Assembly: GCA_027563935.2 (NCBI GenBank)
Contig: CM050446.2
Coordinates: 110,278,499-110,342,498 of the forward strand
Direction of reading: 5' to 3'
DNA: 64,000 nt
Source: Costus lasius
Lineage: Eukaryota; Streptophyta; Magnoliopsida; Zingiberales; Costaceae
The translations under genes and the position numbers were made by a program. Below the pieces are notes generated by a model. That model saw nothing but the letters and a program-made list of their open reading frames with translations, searched no databases and was not told the origin of the DNA. Shown here one piece after another: positions 1-11,395 of this stretch (the first letter of the stretch is position 1; the number at the start of each line of letters is the position of its first letter).

Positions 1-3000
1 AGAGGAAAAGTGAAGGTTCTGAAGAATATGAAGCATTTGAGTAAATAAATGAGATGAAACATGCATTATGCTCTAAAATAAGAATGAAATTGAGTCACGA
101 AATATCATATTTTTACATGTCATCAATGAGGGCGGGTGAAAATGCGTGATCATGTTGAAGGAAAATAACCTTCCTTTCCTTTTTGAATTCTTTCCTCTGC
201 TTTCCATCCATCGAAGGAAACGAGGGAAAATACTACTTTCCCTTCCCTCCGCTGTGGAATCCGCCCTAGGAAACATAGTCTTAGAGCTAAGTGATTGCAA
301 GTATAAGGATTGCCCAACATCATTGGAACGGGAAAAAATTCAAAATATTATAAAGATTTTGTCTATTTAATATTATATCACATGTGTTTTTTTTTTGGGA
401 TGAAGTATCCAACTATAAATTTACTTTTTCCATCTATTTATAAGTTGCGCATAATATTGAAAGAACATATAAATAGTGAAGATGAGTATTTGAAGAAAAT
501 GACTTTGTAAATGTTTGGAAATTTTAATAAGTATTGGTCATAACTCAGTTTGATCTTGGTCATAGCTGTGATACTAGATCTTTGATATAAAATTCAATTT
601 GTTGGTTAGGCTTATAGGAAAATCTATGGGTACAACTCAAATGAGTTTAATGAGGTTCGAGATAATTTGTTCATGCTTTATAATGAATATCTTGAAAAAT
701 ATTCACGTAGTTCATTAATATTGGCCAAAATGATTTTACTTCAACTACTTTGGGAGAAGACCATCAAATAAAGACAATGACTACTGTGTGTAATAAATTT
801 ATTTTTGTAAAGTACTACTACTTAATGAATGTTTGTTTTTTTATAGATCAACAATTTTGTATGTCATGCAGGAATTTGATTTGCTTGAAAGTGAGTTTGG
901 TCATGCTTCACTCAAATCACAGCTTGAACAAAACCTAGATAAGCCAAGGTTTGAAAGAAAGACATAGGCCCAATTTGGTTCAGCTGGAACTTCTGGCTTT
1001 TGGCTGGTTTGACTAGAGCTGGTTTGGCTGGAGCTGGTTGGAAAAGTTGAGGCTGTTTGGGTAAAACAGCTAATCTATATAGCAGTTTAGAAATGTTGTA
1101 CTATATTGTTCGGTTCTATTAAGTAAAAAATTTATAAATACATATAAAATTTTATAAATTATAATAGATATAAACTTTTCTAATATAAAAGCAAATATAA
1201 ATTTTAAAAATATCTAATACAATAATAAATATTTTTTTGAGTTATTACTTGTGTGTTCTTCATCTTAGGTGACTAGTCTTAAAAAATTTTTTTGCAAGAG
1301 TTTCCTCTATATTTGTTTAGTATTTCATCCACTCTGGATTGTGCAGTTTAGAATAATCTTTTACCATTTGTAATTGATGTTAATTATCATACTTTGTGTC
1401 ATTTAGAGGGCATATGTATTTTTATCCAATTACTTTATGTCAACTCAAATTTATCAAACTAGACTCGTTAATTGCAACAAACACAAGGGACCAATAAAAA
1501 TAAAGCTAATAAACTCAAAATTATCAAATTATAGTTTAGCTATCAAGTTCATCAACAAACAGTATTGATAGCAAAATTATCAAATTATAGTTTAGTTATC
1601 AAATTGAACTTAAAAAGATCTAGATACTGCTAATTTTTTTGGAATGTGGTACAAAGAGTTAAAACATGAAACATGAAACAAAAAGGTAAAACAAGTCCAC
1701 TTGCAAAGAGAAGCATAGAGAAATATGAAACAGAGTTAATGGAGCACCAATTTTCATGAAACGATTTTTAGCTTTCTCTCAACAATTTTCAGCATCTTAC
1801 TAGAAGCATAAAGCGTTGCTAACCCTAACCATGATGGTTAATTAAGGGAATTGATCGGGAATATATAGGGAAATCAAGGAAAAAGGTGAGATCTTACCGA
1901 GTAAATTGGGAGAGAGTAATCGCTGGATTAATGAAGAAATTCGTCAAAACATGGTCGAGAGGGAAATTGGCAACGGCGGCGCTTCAATCAAAGAGTAAGA
2001 ATGGCCACCCGTCCCTTCGACACGCCGAAGAGGAAAAGGAGGAAAAGGAGACAGGAGGAAGCGGCAATGGGCAGGCGAGGAATGACAGAAGAGGCGGCAA
2101 TGATAGCAGGAGGATGCAACCGGCAGAGGCAAACGCTTACGATGACGGGAAATGAGATAGTTTTGGTGATTGCGTGCCTCGGGAGAAAAGTTTACTGTTT
2201 ATAAGTAGCGGCTCAACGCCAAGAGAAAGAAAGCTAGATTTCACGGCTTACAAAAAACCGACACTGCTGTTTTTGATTTTTGGCTGCCCGCAAAAGTAAA
2301 AGCCAGCGGATAGTCGTGTCAAACACACCCATAATTAGATGGGTTAAATTATTGAAAGTTAAATCAACAAAATTTTTTAACTCTTTCAAATAGAGCTCAA
2401 TATATATTAGCAACAATACCGTAGTTTATTAAAACCAACAATTGTAGAGGTACTACTTTGTACTAGAGATTGAATATTTATAGAAATATGTAAAATAAAT
2501 TATTATACAACTTATCATGTTCTTGTGTAATATATTATACTTTTTAATTATTTATATTTTAAAATAGATGAATTATCATTAGATGAGCTTACTAAAGGTA
2601 TTGTTGATATGGATTATAGTGTGGAAGTAGTGATAGAAGAAACAAATGTAAATAAGGTATTGAATTTATGATATCTTATAATACAATTTTTTTTTATAAA
2701 AAAATAGTATAGATTGACTTGTTCTTTCTTTTAGGTTTGAAGATGGATATTAGAAATACTAACTTTTTGATTAATTAATTTTTTTAAAAAAGTTGGACAA
2801 ATAAAAGAATGTCAATTTTTCATCTTTGACGTATTTGTATTTTCTCATGACGCTATAAATAGCATGTGAGACAAAAAAAATTAGAAGGCTCTACTAAATT
2901 ATGGCTGTTAAAAGCATACAAGAGTATTTTGCAGAATTATTTGAAGTGAACAATTGACTAAGATTGTTATATGATAATGTCCATTATTTTGATATTAACA

Positions 3001-3010
3001 GAACTAAGGT
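1..3010. other. AT-rich spacer with no convincing gene
   Basis: About 3 kb of mostly AT-rich DNA. Short ORFs on both strands show no recognisable domain or splice pattern. A GC-richer patch at about 1880-2200 has Lys/Glu/Arg-rich reading frames that look compositional. The sequence near 968-1040 and the reverse complement of about 2270-2333 both carry a CTGGCTTTT-type motif, so 968-2333 might be an old non-autonomous transposon, but no clean target duplication was found. Confidence 0.6.
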
Positions 3011-3027
3011 CCCCGGCAACGGCGCCA
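3011..3027 (-). other. tRNA-Asp primer-binding site of a retroelement
   Basis: The plus strand reads CCCCGGCAACGGCGCCA, identical to the 3' end of plant tRNA-Asp including the untemplated CCA. The minus strand is therefore a primer-binding site, of the kind used by Athila/Tat-type Ty3/gypsy elements. The rest of the tRNA (T arm, anticodon) is absent upstream and CCA is not gene-encoded in plants, so this is not a tRNA gene. The LTR would lie to the right in plus coordinates; the element interior to the left is lost or unrecognisable. Confidence 0.75.
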
Positions 3028-3033
3028 AAAACT

Positions 3034-4917
3034 TGTTGTAGTCCGCAAGTGCACGGATACTCGAAGTAATAAAGAAAGATATCGAACCACAGAGACCTTA
3101 TTGTTAAGTACCAAATAGTTGTATTCTTACTAGCTAAGCAATCGATTATAATGCAAATAAATGATAGGAAGAGTATAAAGATAAACAGAGAGAAACTAGG
3201 ACTAAGGTTTCATCCACCTTAATTTCTATGACTGGATATGAATAAAAGGTCGTCAGTCTAATTTCATCATAATAAAGACATAATTTACTTCATAAAAGGA
3301 TTATCTCACTTTCGTGCAGACAATCATGCAGGGAGCAATCCTCACTTTCGCACAAGATCTATCCCAATGCTGAAAATAAGTAAATCATCAAACAAAGAAC
3401 TCAATGATTACTTTCGTGCATCCGAATTCTAAGTTGATTGTCTCAAGTGGAATCTCGAGGATCACTTTCGTGCATTCAAGTCTCAACACAAGTTCTACTT
3501 AAGGTTTTCCAACGTTTCGATCATCACTTTCATGCAAGATCAAATCAAGTCTAACACAATAACTCATCCTAGATTCAGATTATCTACATGGAAATAAAAT
3601 CACTAAAAAACAGAATTCAAAGAACAAACCTAATTTCTTACGATAAGTTCCAAACTCAATAGTTTTTAGGGTTCCAAATTTCACAATCAACCTTTCAGTC
3701 TATTTTGCAAAATTCTAAAACATGCATGAAAATATAAACCTATGGAGAGTTATAAACAATCATCACATAAGTAGAATCATCATAGCAAAATTATACTGAC
3801 AGAATAAAAGTCATCTAGTCATTAAAAATCACGAAAAATTACTCCCCATGTCCCAAAATATGTCTAAGCTAGCATGGAGGAAGAAATACAATAAACCATA
3901 ATTTCAAAGCGTCAGAAATCAAAGAGAAAGAGGAAATAAACGTTACAACACGGCCGTAATTTGAGAGTGAACAGTGCCGGCGCCCGCTGTTTGGTTGATT
4001 TCTCCTCCAATTGAACTCCTTTTGCTCTGAAACTTCTGGTGTCTCATCTCCTCCTCCAGGCGAAGCTTCTGTATAAAAATCATGACCTGAGGTGGTCTCT
4101 ACGCCTCTCGGCGTGATGCCGAACCCTAAGAACCTCTCTATCGATTGCTCCCCCAATCGATCCTACAAATTAGGGCTTTTGGTCCTTTTATCTTCTCCTC
4201 ATCGAGACGAGTCCGCAGCTTCTTTCAAAGCTCAATTTGGATATCTGGATCTCAAGATATGGTCCGTGCAAGAATCGGGCCCGAAAAACTCGCGTGTCCA
4301 GGTTAAAATTACGACCGTAATTTAAATTACAGCAGTGTCGTAATTTGGTTCTGTGAACCATGAGTCAAAATTATAGCCCATGAAAAATATTACGGTAGTG
4401 CCGTAATTTTCGTAAAACTTTCTGGTTGAAAACGTCTGGAAATTACGGCCCGTAAAATGGTTTACAGCAGTGCCGTAATTTCAATGAATATCTCTGGTTT
4501 GAAAGCGCTTTAGATTACGGCCCGTGTAAATTCTTATGGCAGAGCCGTAATTTTTTATAAAATCTTCTGATGAAAAATTAGCCAAAATACAGCAGTGCTC
4601 TAATATTACGGCAGCGTACGGAAATACAGTACCGTAATATATATTACGGCCCTGCCGTATTTTAGTTCGTGACTCCATTTTGCTTGAAATTTGTCAAGTA
4701 TCCTCTTCTTGATGATGGTAACTCTTCCATGTATTTGATTTTGCTTGAAAATGCCTAAAAATAATGTCTTTTTACCTGAAAATCATCAAAAACCAAAATA
4801 GAAGTAGATTTTGCAATATTTGATAAATTTGGCACAAAAATAAGCAAAAGAGCTTCAATTTAGAATAAAAAGATATATAAAATGATACAAAATATACTAT
4901 ATATTTTGGTGTCATCA
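3034..4917 (-). repeat. Old LTR of an Athila/Tat-like element
   Basis: Sequence immediately beyond the tRNA-Asp priming site, bounded by TGTTG at about 3034 and GTCATCA ending at 4917, consistent with TG...CA LTR ends on the minus strand. It contains five diverged copies of an ACTTTCGTGCA-like motif (3306-3535) and an array of hairpin-forming ATTACGGC...GCCGTAAT motifs (4309-4665). No second copy or target duplication was found, so the right boundary is an inference. Confidence 0.45.
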
Positions 4918-5889
4918 TGTATACAACACTTTATTCACAGAAACATTTACGGCTTTAGTCGTAAACTGTTTACAGGCCGTGAGTTTTTTTGCCCTTTCAA
5001 GTTTTTCACTCGATTCGACTCTAAATCGAACCAGAATTTAATTAAACTCTCCAGAATTCTTCCTTGATGGGTTCCGAACCGATTAAACTATAAAAGGTGG
5101 GATTTTTGGAGGGTAAGGGGGACTTTTTTGGACAAACATAATCAGAGGCGACGGCTAGGGCGAAAACACGATTCCAGGGCGAGAATTCACGCGAAGAAGA
5201 GATTTGAGCACTTCATATTCGTCTCCAGATCAAGGGGAAGCTTTTTCTAATTATTCTCCTAGTGATTTCTTGTACTTTTGATAGAATTCAATACAAGTTT
5301 CATCAATGAACATGTTGTTTTCTTCGAACATGGCGAGTAGACTTGTTTTCGGGATTAGGGTTGTAGCCCACTGACATTTATGAATTAAATTTTGTATTTT
5401 TTTTATTCTTTGTCATGATTATTATAGCGTTGATTTGAGTAGAATTGAGTTATTTCGTAATTCACTCTAGCCAAGTATAGTTGCATCTTAGATGTTGCGA
5501 GAAGAACCGGGAGGTAAATCGCAACGTCGGAACTATTCTATTCAAACCTACGAATCTAATCACGGGAGTAGTTTGGATTCATTTGAAGGATTACCATAGT
5601 TTTCATCGAATTTAATGGGTCTAGTTATATTAACTGTCATGAGAGTAGAGAATGAGCATAGTTAGATACTGGATTACACTTCGAGAGGAGATAATCTGTA
5701 CTTAAGGGAAAACTCCTTTCATGACTATAGTTTTCTGTACAAAGAATTATCTTTATCAAGCTCATAATTGTCAGTGTGGTGAAACCCCAAGTCTCAATCC
5801 TTTAAAACTGAATTTTAACCTAAAAACTTATCTAATAGCTCGATCATAAGCCTACTCGATTAATATAAAAACTCGAGTATCAAGGTGTG
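4918..5889. other. Retroelement-like spacer, no gene
   Basis: No ORF with recognisable content. A TATAAAAGG motif at about 5090 followed by a several-hundred-base AT-rich leader resembles an LTR U3/R region, but no paired copy was found. Its continuation resumes at 12791, on the other side of the 5890-12790 insertion. Confidence 0.4.
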
Positions 5890-7272
5890 TGATGCAGGAT
5901 GGGATTCCTTGCGCAAGGATCTTCCTTAGGTAAGTAGCTCTAGTGTAACAAGGAAGCAAAGGTTTCAAGCAATGCAAGTTGAGCGGCAATTTTATCTGCA
6001 TGAATATGGAAAGAAAGCACCTGAGGCCCCCTTGAGGAAGGGGGCCGAATCCCTTTGATCCTACTCAGCTAGCTTGAGTTGTATCCCAGCAATAGGATCG
6101 GCTTCCTTCCACAAGCTTCTGTGAGATCTCAGCAAACAAAGGATGGCAGCGAGGTTTGCGCTTCAGCTGGATGTGAGCAGGGGACGTTGAGGGTTCCGCA
6201 GGCGGGATGGAGCAAGAACAGAGGGAGAAGAGAAGAGAAGGGAAACGGGGAAGAGAAGGATAACTAGAGGGGTCAGCGGCTCACCCTCAACAACGCAAGA
6301 CAAGGGGCCAGCGGCTCACCCTTGAACAAGCAAGAACGAGAGGCCGTAGGCTCACCCTCAACAGGGAACAAGATGGAGGGGCCAAGGGCTCACCCTCAAG
6401 GATCGCAAGGGGCCATCGGCACTCCCTTACACATGCAACGCATGGCTAACAGAGAATTGAGTTCATTCAAAATATCATTAACTTGTGAAGTGAGAAAATT
6501 ACATGGGCTTTAAACCAAGCCCCCCCAACGGTTACATTTGCACGCTCAGCTCTCTCTCCTTTGACCTTCAACGGTAACAAGGTTGGAAACTGGGTTCACG
6601 GTCACAAATCTGGGTTACAAGCTGGATTCTTACATTTGGTTACTTGATTGGACTTTAATGATCGCTGATTGGATAATGATAGCTGTAGATGTGGTCGGCT
6701 GCTTGTGGTTGGACATGAGCAGGATTTGAAATTATATATCTTGACTGATTGTTGACTTGCTAGACATCTCGGTTTGGCTGCTTGGAATTGCCTTGGTCTT
6801 TGATGCAGGCGATTCTTGCTTGATGTTGACTTATGCCAATGGATGATATTGTAATTAGTCTCAGCTGGTTCTTTGTAGTTGACTGAAGATTGACTTCACT
6901 TGGTGTTGCCTTTGTTTTGATGTTGGCTTGTACCATTGATATGAAAGAAAGCCTCGATGTTGGGGAGCCTTGGTGCCATGTAAGAGTGCATACATGTGTG
7001 AATTCCCTAGGCTATAGCAACCTACTACATCAACTACAAAGTAAAACAAAGATTTGTCAAAATAAACCTAGACTACAACCTAACTAGAGCATCAACACAC
7101 AAGTGTTCATATTACAAAATTGTCCAACAACTAGTCTTACAACCATCAAGACTAGCTTGGACCACAATTCAAGAGCTTATCAAGCTGAGCAATTAAAGAT
7201 AAACAACAATAAGAACAAGTTTCCAACATGATGTCAAAATGCAATTAAATTCTGGAAGATGCTCCTGCATCA
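5890..7272 (-). repeat. 3' LTR of the gag-only element
   Basis: Left copy of the LTR (3' LTR on the minus strand). It contains a palindrome TCCTTGCGCAAGGA near the left terminus, a 9-bp-stem hairpin at 6025-6046 and a 36-38 bp minisatellite at about 6268-6420. It differs from the right copy by scattered substitutions and a short duplication present only in the right copy near 11810-11830. Confidence 0.9.
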
Positions 7273-7308
7273 GCTTTCCCGGGGCCAAAAGAATTCTTCT
7301 CCGAAGAA

Positions 7309-9252
7309 TTAGTAGTGAGGTCTCTTGCTTCCATCTTCTGGTGGTAATCCTAGAGTGCACAAATCATACCGATCAGAACAGTTCGGGTGATCTTCACCAC
7401 CAAAGTTTAGCTCCGGTGGCCTTCCCAAGGTGTAGGAATTATCATCAGCTTTTGTTGCATCTTTGCTCCTGCAGATAAGATACAAATATTCCCAAGTACT
7501 TGTTTTTGTATGTGTGTAGGGAATTTGTGATTTAAAAACATGATAAGAAAATGTAAGTCCAGATGTAAAAGCTTGTAATGAGAGAATACACATAGATACT
7601 TTCACGCAAGCCTTAGGTGGGTACTCTAATAAGAATTTGGATGTGGCAATCAATTTCTTTGTAGTCGTCCCACAATGGTTGTTGATCAATGTAAAAACAA
7701 ACATGGAATCAATATCACATTGCAAGCATAAATCAGATTTAGCTTTGTATGCCTGTGGAATAATTAAATAATCACCATACATGTTTTCACAAAGCAATGG
7801 TGTTCTCGGTAAATGGATTGAAACAACAAGAATGGTGTCATGGTGCTGTTCTAAGGGTGATATTGGTTTAAGTTTAGTTCCGGGTTCCCAGAATGATGTC
7901 GGTTTAGGTTCAAATGTTGGTCCTAAGCTTGATGGTTCTTGTAAAGGAAGTAAGAAACCAATATCAGGTTCGTGAAAAACCTTACCATGCAACTTCTCAT
8001 TTAAAGCAAAAAATGATGTCATTTGTAGCATGTGTAGAGTCATGGTATCATCAAAGCAAGATTCAAATGTAAGATTATCATTATAGTGGGTTAAGTCCCT
8101 AGAAGTGTAATGTAATTGTTTCTTATTTTCATTCCCTAAAGATTCTGATAGTTCAGGAATGAGCTGTATGATTTCCTCATGAATCTCTTCTTTAGTGGAG
8201 GGAGTGGGCTGATGCATTTCTAAGGAGGACATGTGTTGAGGTTCAGATTTAGCTTCCAAGTTTGATGGCAGCCTAGTAGGTTCTATAGGGGGCTGTTTCC
8301 AATTGTTGCTCATGGTGTAGGAGGAGTCCTTGTTTTGCTCATGGTGATCTTCTACCTCTTGTGGCTCTTCGTCATCCTCACTATTATAATCTGGGTCATA
8401 TATAACCTGTTCTATTTCTTTATCAAAAGCCTGAGAAGTCTTGGTCAAGGTTTGCTTAGGAGAGTCCTTAGGAGTTGGAGGGTAGGCATCATCATTAGGT
8501 GATGGGTCATTTGCTTGAGCGTTAGGTAAAGTCCCAACATGTTTAGCTTGCCTCTTTTTAGCTAACTTGATCTCATACTTGATGGCTAGAGCTTGTTGGT
8601 AGGATTCCTCTAAGGTCTCAATAGGATAAAGCATGATAGCATCTCTTATATCTTGCCTAAGTCCATTCTCAAACCGATCGAGGGTTATTCCTGGATCTTC
8701 CTCTAAGTCACATCTAAAAAGCAAGTCTTCAAACCTTTCAATGTATTCAGCCACAGAGTCATTTTCTTGTGTCAACCTATACAATTGGTCTTTCATGTAT
8801 TCCTTATAGTGTGGAGTGACATAAAGCTCTCTTAACCTCCACTTCATATGCTTCCATGGTATGGTTTACAGTTCATGACTTGCTAATTGACTCTTCACAT
8901 AATGCCAATATTTTTCAGCCAAACCATATAAAAGAAGTTCAACATGAAATACTTTCTGATTTTCAGGTGTAGCACTTCTTTCAAAATATTGCTCAACAAG
9001 TTTTAGCCAATCTAAAAACCCATGGGAGTCTAATTTTCCTCCAAAAATTGGTGGCCTTTTAATGGTTTCTTTAGGGCTGCAACCATGGGTGTAAGCATGG
9101 TTTGGTTCATAGGATCGGGTATAGGTCTGACCCTTATACTGAGTTGGTCCTCTAGACATCCTGTTATCTTGCTCTGAAGGCAAATAAGAATTCAAAACAG
9201 CATCAAACATGAAAATGCAAATTAAGCAAACAATAGCGCACAAAGATTTCAA
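7309..9252 (-). pseudogene. Gag-like ORF with long C-terminal extension, one nonsense codon
   Basis: Two ORFs (9252-8866 and 8847-7309) lie in the same frame, separated only by one TAA at 8866-8868 and six sense codons, about 647 codons in total. The N-terminal part matches the retrotransposon gag capsid family (PF03732 type): a FGGKLDSHGFLDWL motif, then KYWHYVKSQL, then KMKWRLRELYVTPHYKEY-like sequence and SVAEYIERFEDLLFRC after the stop. No CCHC zinc knuckle is visible. An acidic Glu/Asp-rich linker follows (about 8300-8500) and then some 270 residues I do not recognise, ending with two related segments (TLGRPPE and TLGLPPE). The true start may be the Met at about 9159, because residues before it look unlike gag. 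The stop is consistent with CAA to TAA. It may be one mutation from full length, or read through. Confidence 0.7.
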
Positions 9253-11380
9253 TACTCATATAGGTGCATAATCATGGTAAAGAGTAGCACATGCGCATGT
9301 AAAGGAACAACAACATATGAGTAACAAAGTAACAGAGTATAAACGACAGACTACAGTACACAACACCACTATACGTAGGCAATTGATTTCAGTAAATGTA
9401 GATGGGAAAGACAGTTGATACTACTTCAGTTTACGACAGATGAGTTTAGTTTGCAGCAATGGATTTCAGATGGTAGATGTAAAGTTCAGATTCAGTCCAC
9501 AGCATATAGATTTCCGGTTCAGCAAAATGGACAACGCACAAAAATTTCAGCAGCAAATAAGAAATGAATTCTGGACTATAGGACATGAGCATACTAGGTG
9601 CGAATATTTAGACTTTAGGCCATGTACAATCATGAATTGTGATGGGTAATTGAGGCACAATGATATCAGCAAACAGTTCACGGAAATATCAATGTTTGGG
9701 GCGGTAAGCTACAGTAATGTGGATTTTCAGGAGGATACAGACTTTACAATTGCACAGATATTCAGCTACAATTTAATACTAAATGGCAGCAGTAATACGG
9801 TATTTTCATCAAACAGTTTCAGTGCATGCCAAGTGTTAATTCCAGAACTACTATTATCAGGCAATAGGAGAGGTGTTTAGGTATAAGATCAATTTCAGCC
9901 TTATGAATTCCGTCTATAGCCATAGTGACTAGGTGAATATGAATATGCAGCAGCAATGTTGTTAGCTATAAAGGAAACCGAGGGGTGCACAGCAAGTTAA
10001 TACCGAGGTTAAAGAGAGTAAACTCAGAGTACAGCACATAGAGATAGCAATTGCAGCAGACAGAAATTATAAGATGCAGTAAGAACAAGTGGTAGCAGCA
10101 ATGTTCAAGTATTTAGAAATAGCAATCAGCAAGTAGAGCCAGCAAAATTGCAACAAAGAGGTGTTAACACAACAGTGTGTAGGGGTTTATGGAATCAGAA
10201 ACGCAGAACTAGATGTAATCGGCAGCAGGCAAGAAAAACGAATTCAGAAGTCAGATTTTCAGAAATTAACAAGGAAACGAGACCACTAGAAATTCTGATA
10301 CGTGTTCAGCCATATGTAAAATTATCTTGTACTATGCAATTCAGTTGCTGCAGTAAATGAGCATTTGGAATGATAAGCAGGATTAGAGAAATCAGCAAGT
10401 GTTGATACATAGAATACTAACTCCAGCAAGATTAAGGTTCAGAAATACCAGGGTTTTAAATTCAGTTTTATGCAAACACAAATCAGGATATCATTCAGTA
10501 AGGAACAGTAGATAGACTTGCAGAAATCTAAACCAACAAGTAGAGCTCCTCCCAACTCAGTAAGAACTCAATGCACGATTGCACTACTCTAGAATTTGAT
10601 AGCAGTAATCACTACACACAATGTCTGCAACAGGGAAAGACCGAAAGCAGACAGCAGAAGGTCAGAAATCAGCACAGTGGAAATTCAGCAAACATTTGTA
10701 GTGCAGGAAAAATCAGGTGCAGTTTCAAAAGATTGCGAGCAGAAATCAATAACAGGACAGATTCAACAAGTTGATCACTTTGGCAAGATAAAGTGGTAGC
10801 CTACCCATTGATTGATGTAGATACCAGCTCAAACTGCCTTTTGAACTTATGTCGCTCTATCAGGTTAGAGATCACAAGTGTGCATCAGAAAGTTTCACAG
10901 CTTGAAATTTCAAAATCGGGTAAGCTACAGTGAAATCCAATTTCCCAGAAATAAAGTCAGCGAGTAGAGATTGTTCAAATTCAGTCAAAGATGTAAGATA
11001 CGCTATCAGTAGGTGTCACACACAATTTCAGTAGCAAGAGAGCCAAACCAGACAGCAAAAGAAATCAGAAATCCGGTAACATAATTTTCAGAGAAATTAG
11101 TAAGCTACAGTAGCCATTCAGATTTCTTAAACAGAAACAATCGGGGAAGTTCTTCCAACGTTGTAAGAAGCAAACCAATTTACGGTTCTGTAATCCGGCA
11201 AGAGAGATCATAGATATTAAAGCACGTAATCAGTCAGCAGAGAAATCAAATGCAGTTAGTAAGCATTGATTTTCAGAAAACAAGCGGGATATTCAAATCG
11301 CGACAGAAACACAACTGGGTTTTAGCGGAAAATAGATTTTTTGCACAAACAAACAGATGGACACTTAGAGCACCTAAGGA
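9253..11380 (-). other. Long untranslated leader of the gag-only element
   Basis: About 2.1 kb between the priming site and gag without any plausible ORF. The plus strand is strikingly rich in CAGCAA and TTCAG words, so it has a simple, biased composition throughout. It probably holds the RNA leader with dimerisation and packaging signals; no specific signal could be identified. Confidence 0.6.
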
Positions 11381-11383
11381 GCC

Positions 11384-11394
11384 CTCTGATACCA
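11384..11394 (-). other. Initiator tRNA-Met primer-binding site
   Basis: On the minus strand, TGGTATCAGAG begins two bases inside the right LTR (11396-12790). It is complementary to the 3' end of initiator tRNA-Met and fixes the element orientation as minus. Confidence 0.85.
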
Positions 11395-11395
11395 C

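Noticed and set aside
1886..2204. Basic Lys/Glu/Arg-rich ORFs of 62-89 codons
   Set aside because: Overlapping frames, low-complexity GAGGAAAAGG-type DNA, no splice-linked exons or family motif.
3011..3027. tRNA-Asp gene fragment
   Set aside because: The match covers only the 3' acceptor end and includes CCA, which plant tRNA genes do not encode. A retroelement priming site explains it better.
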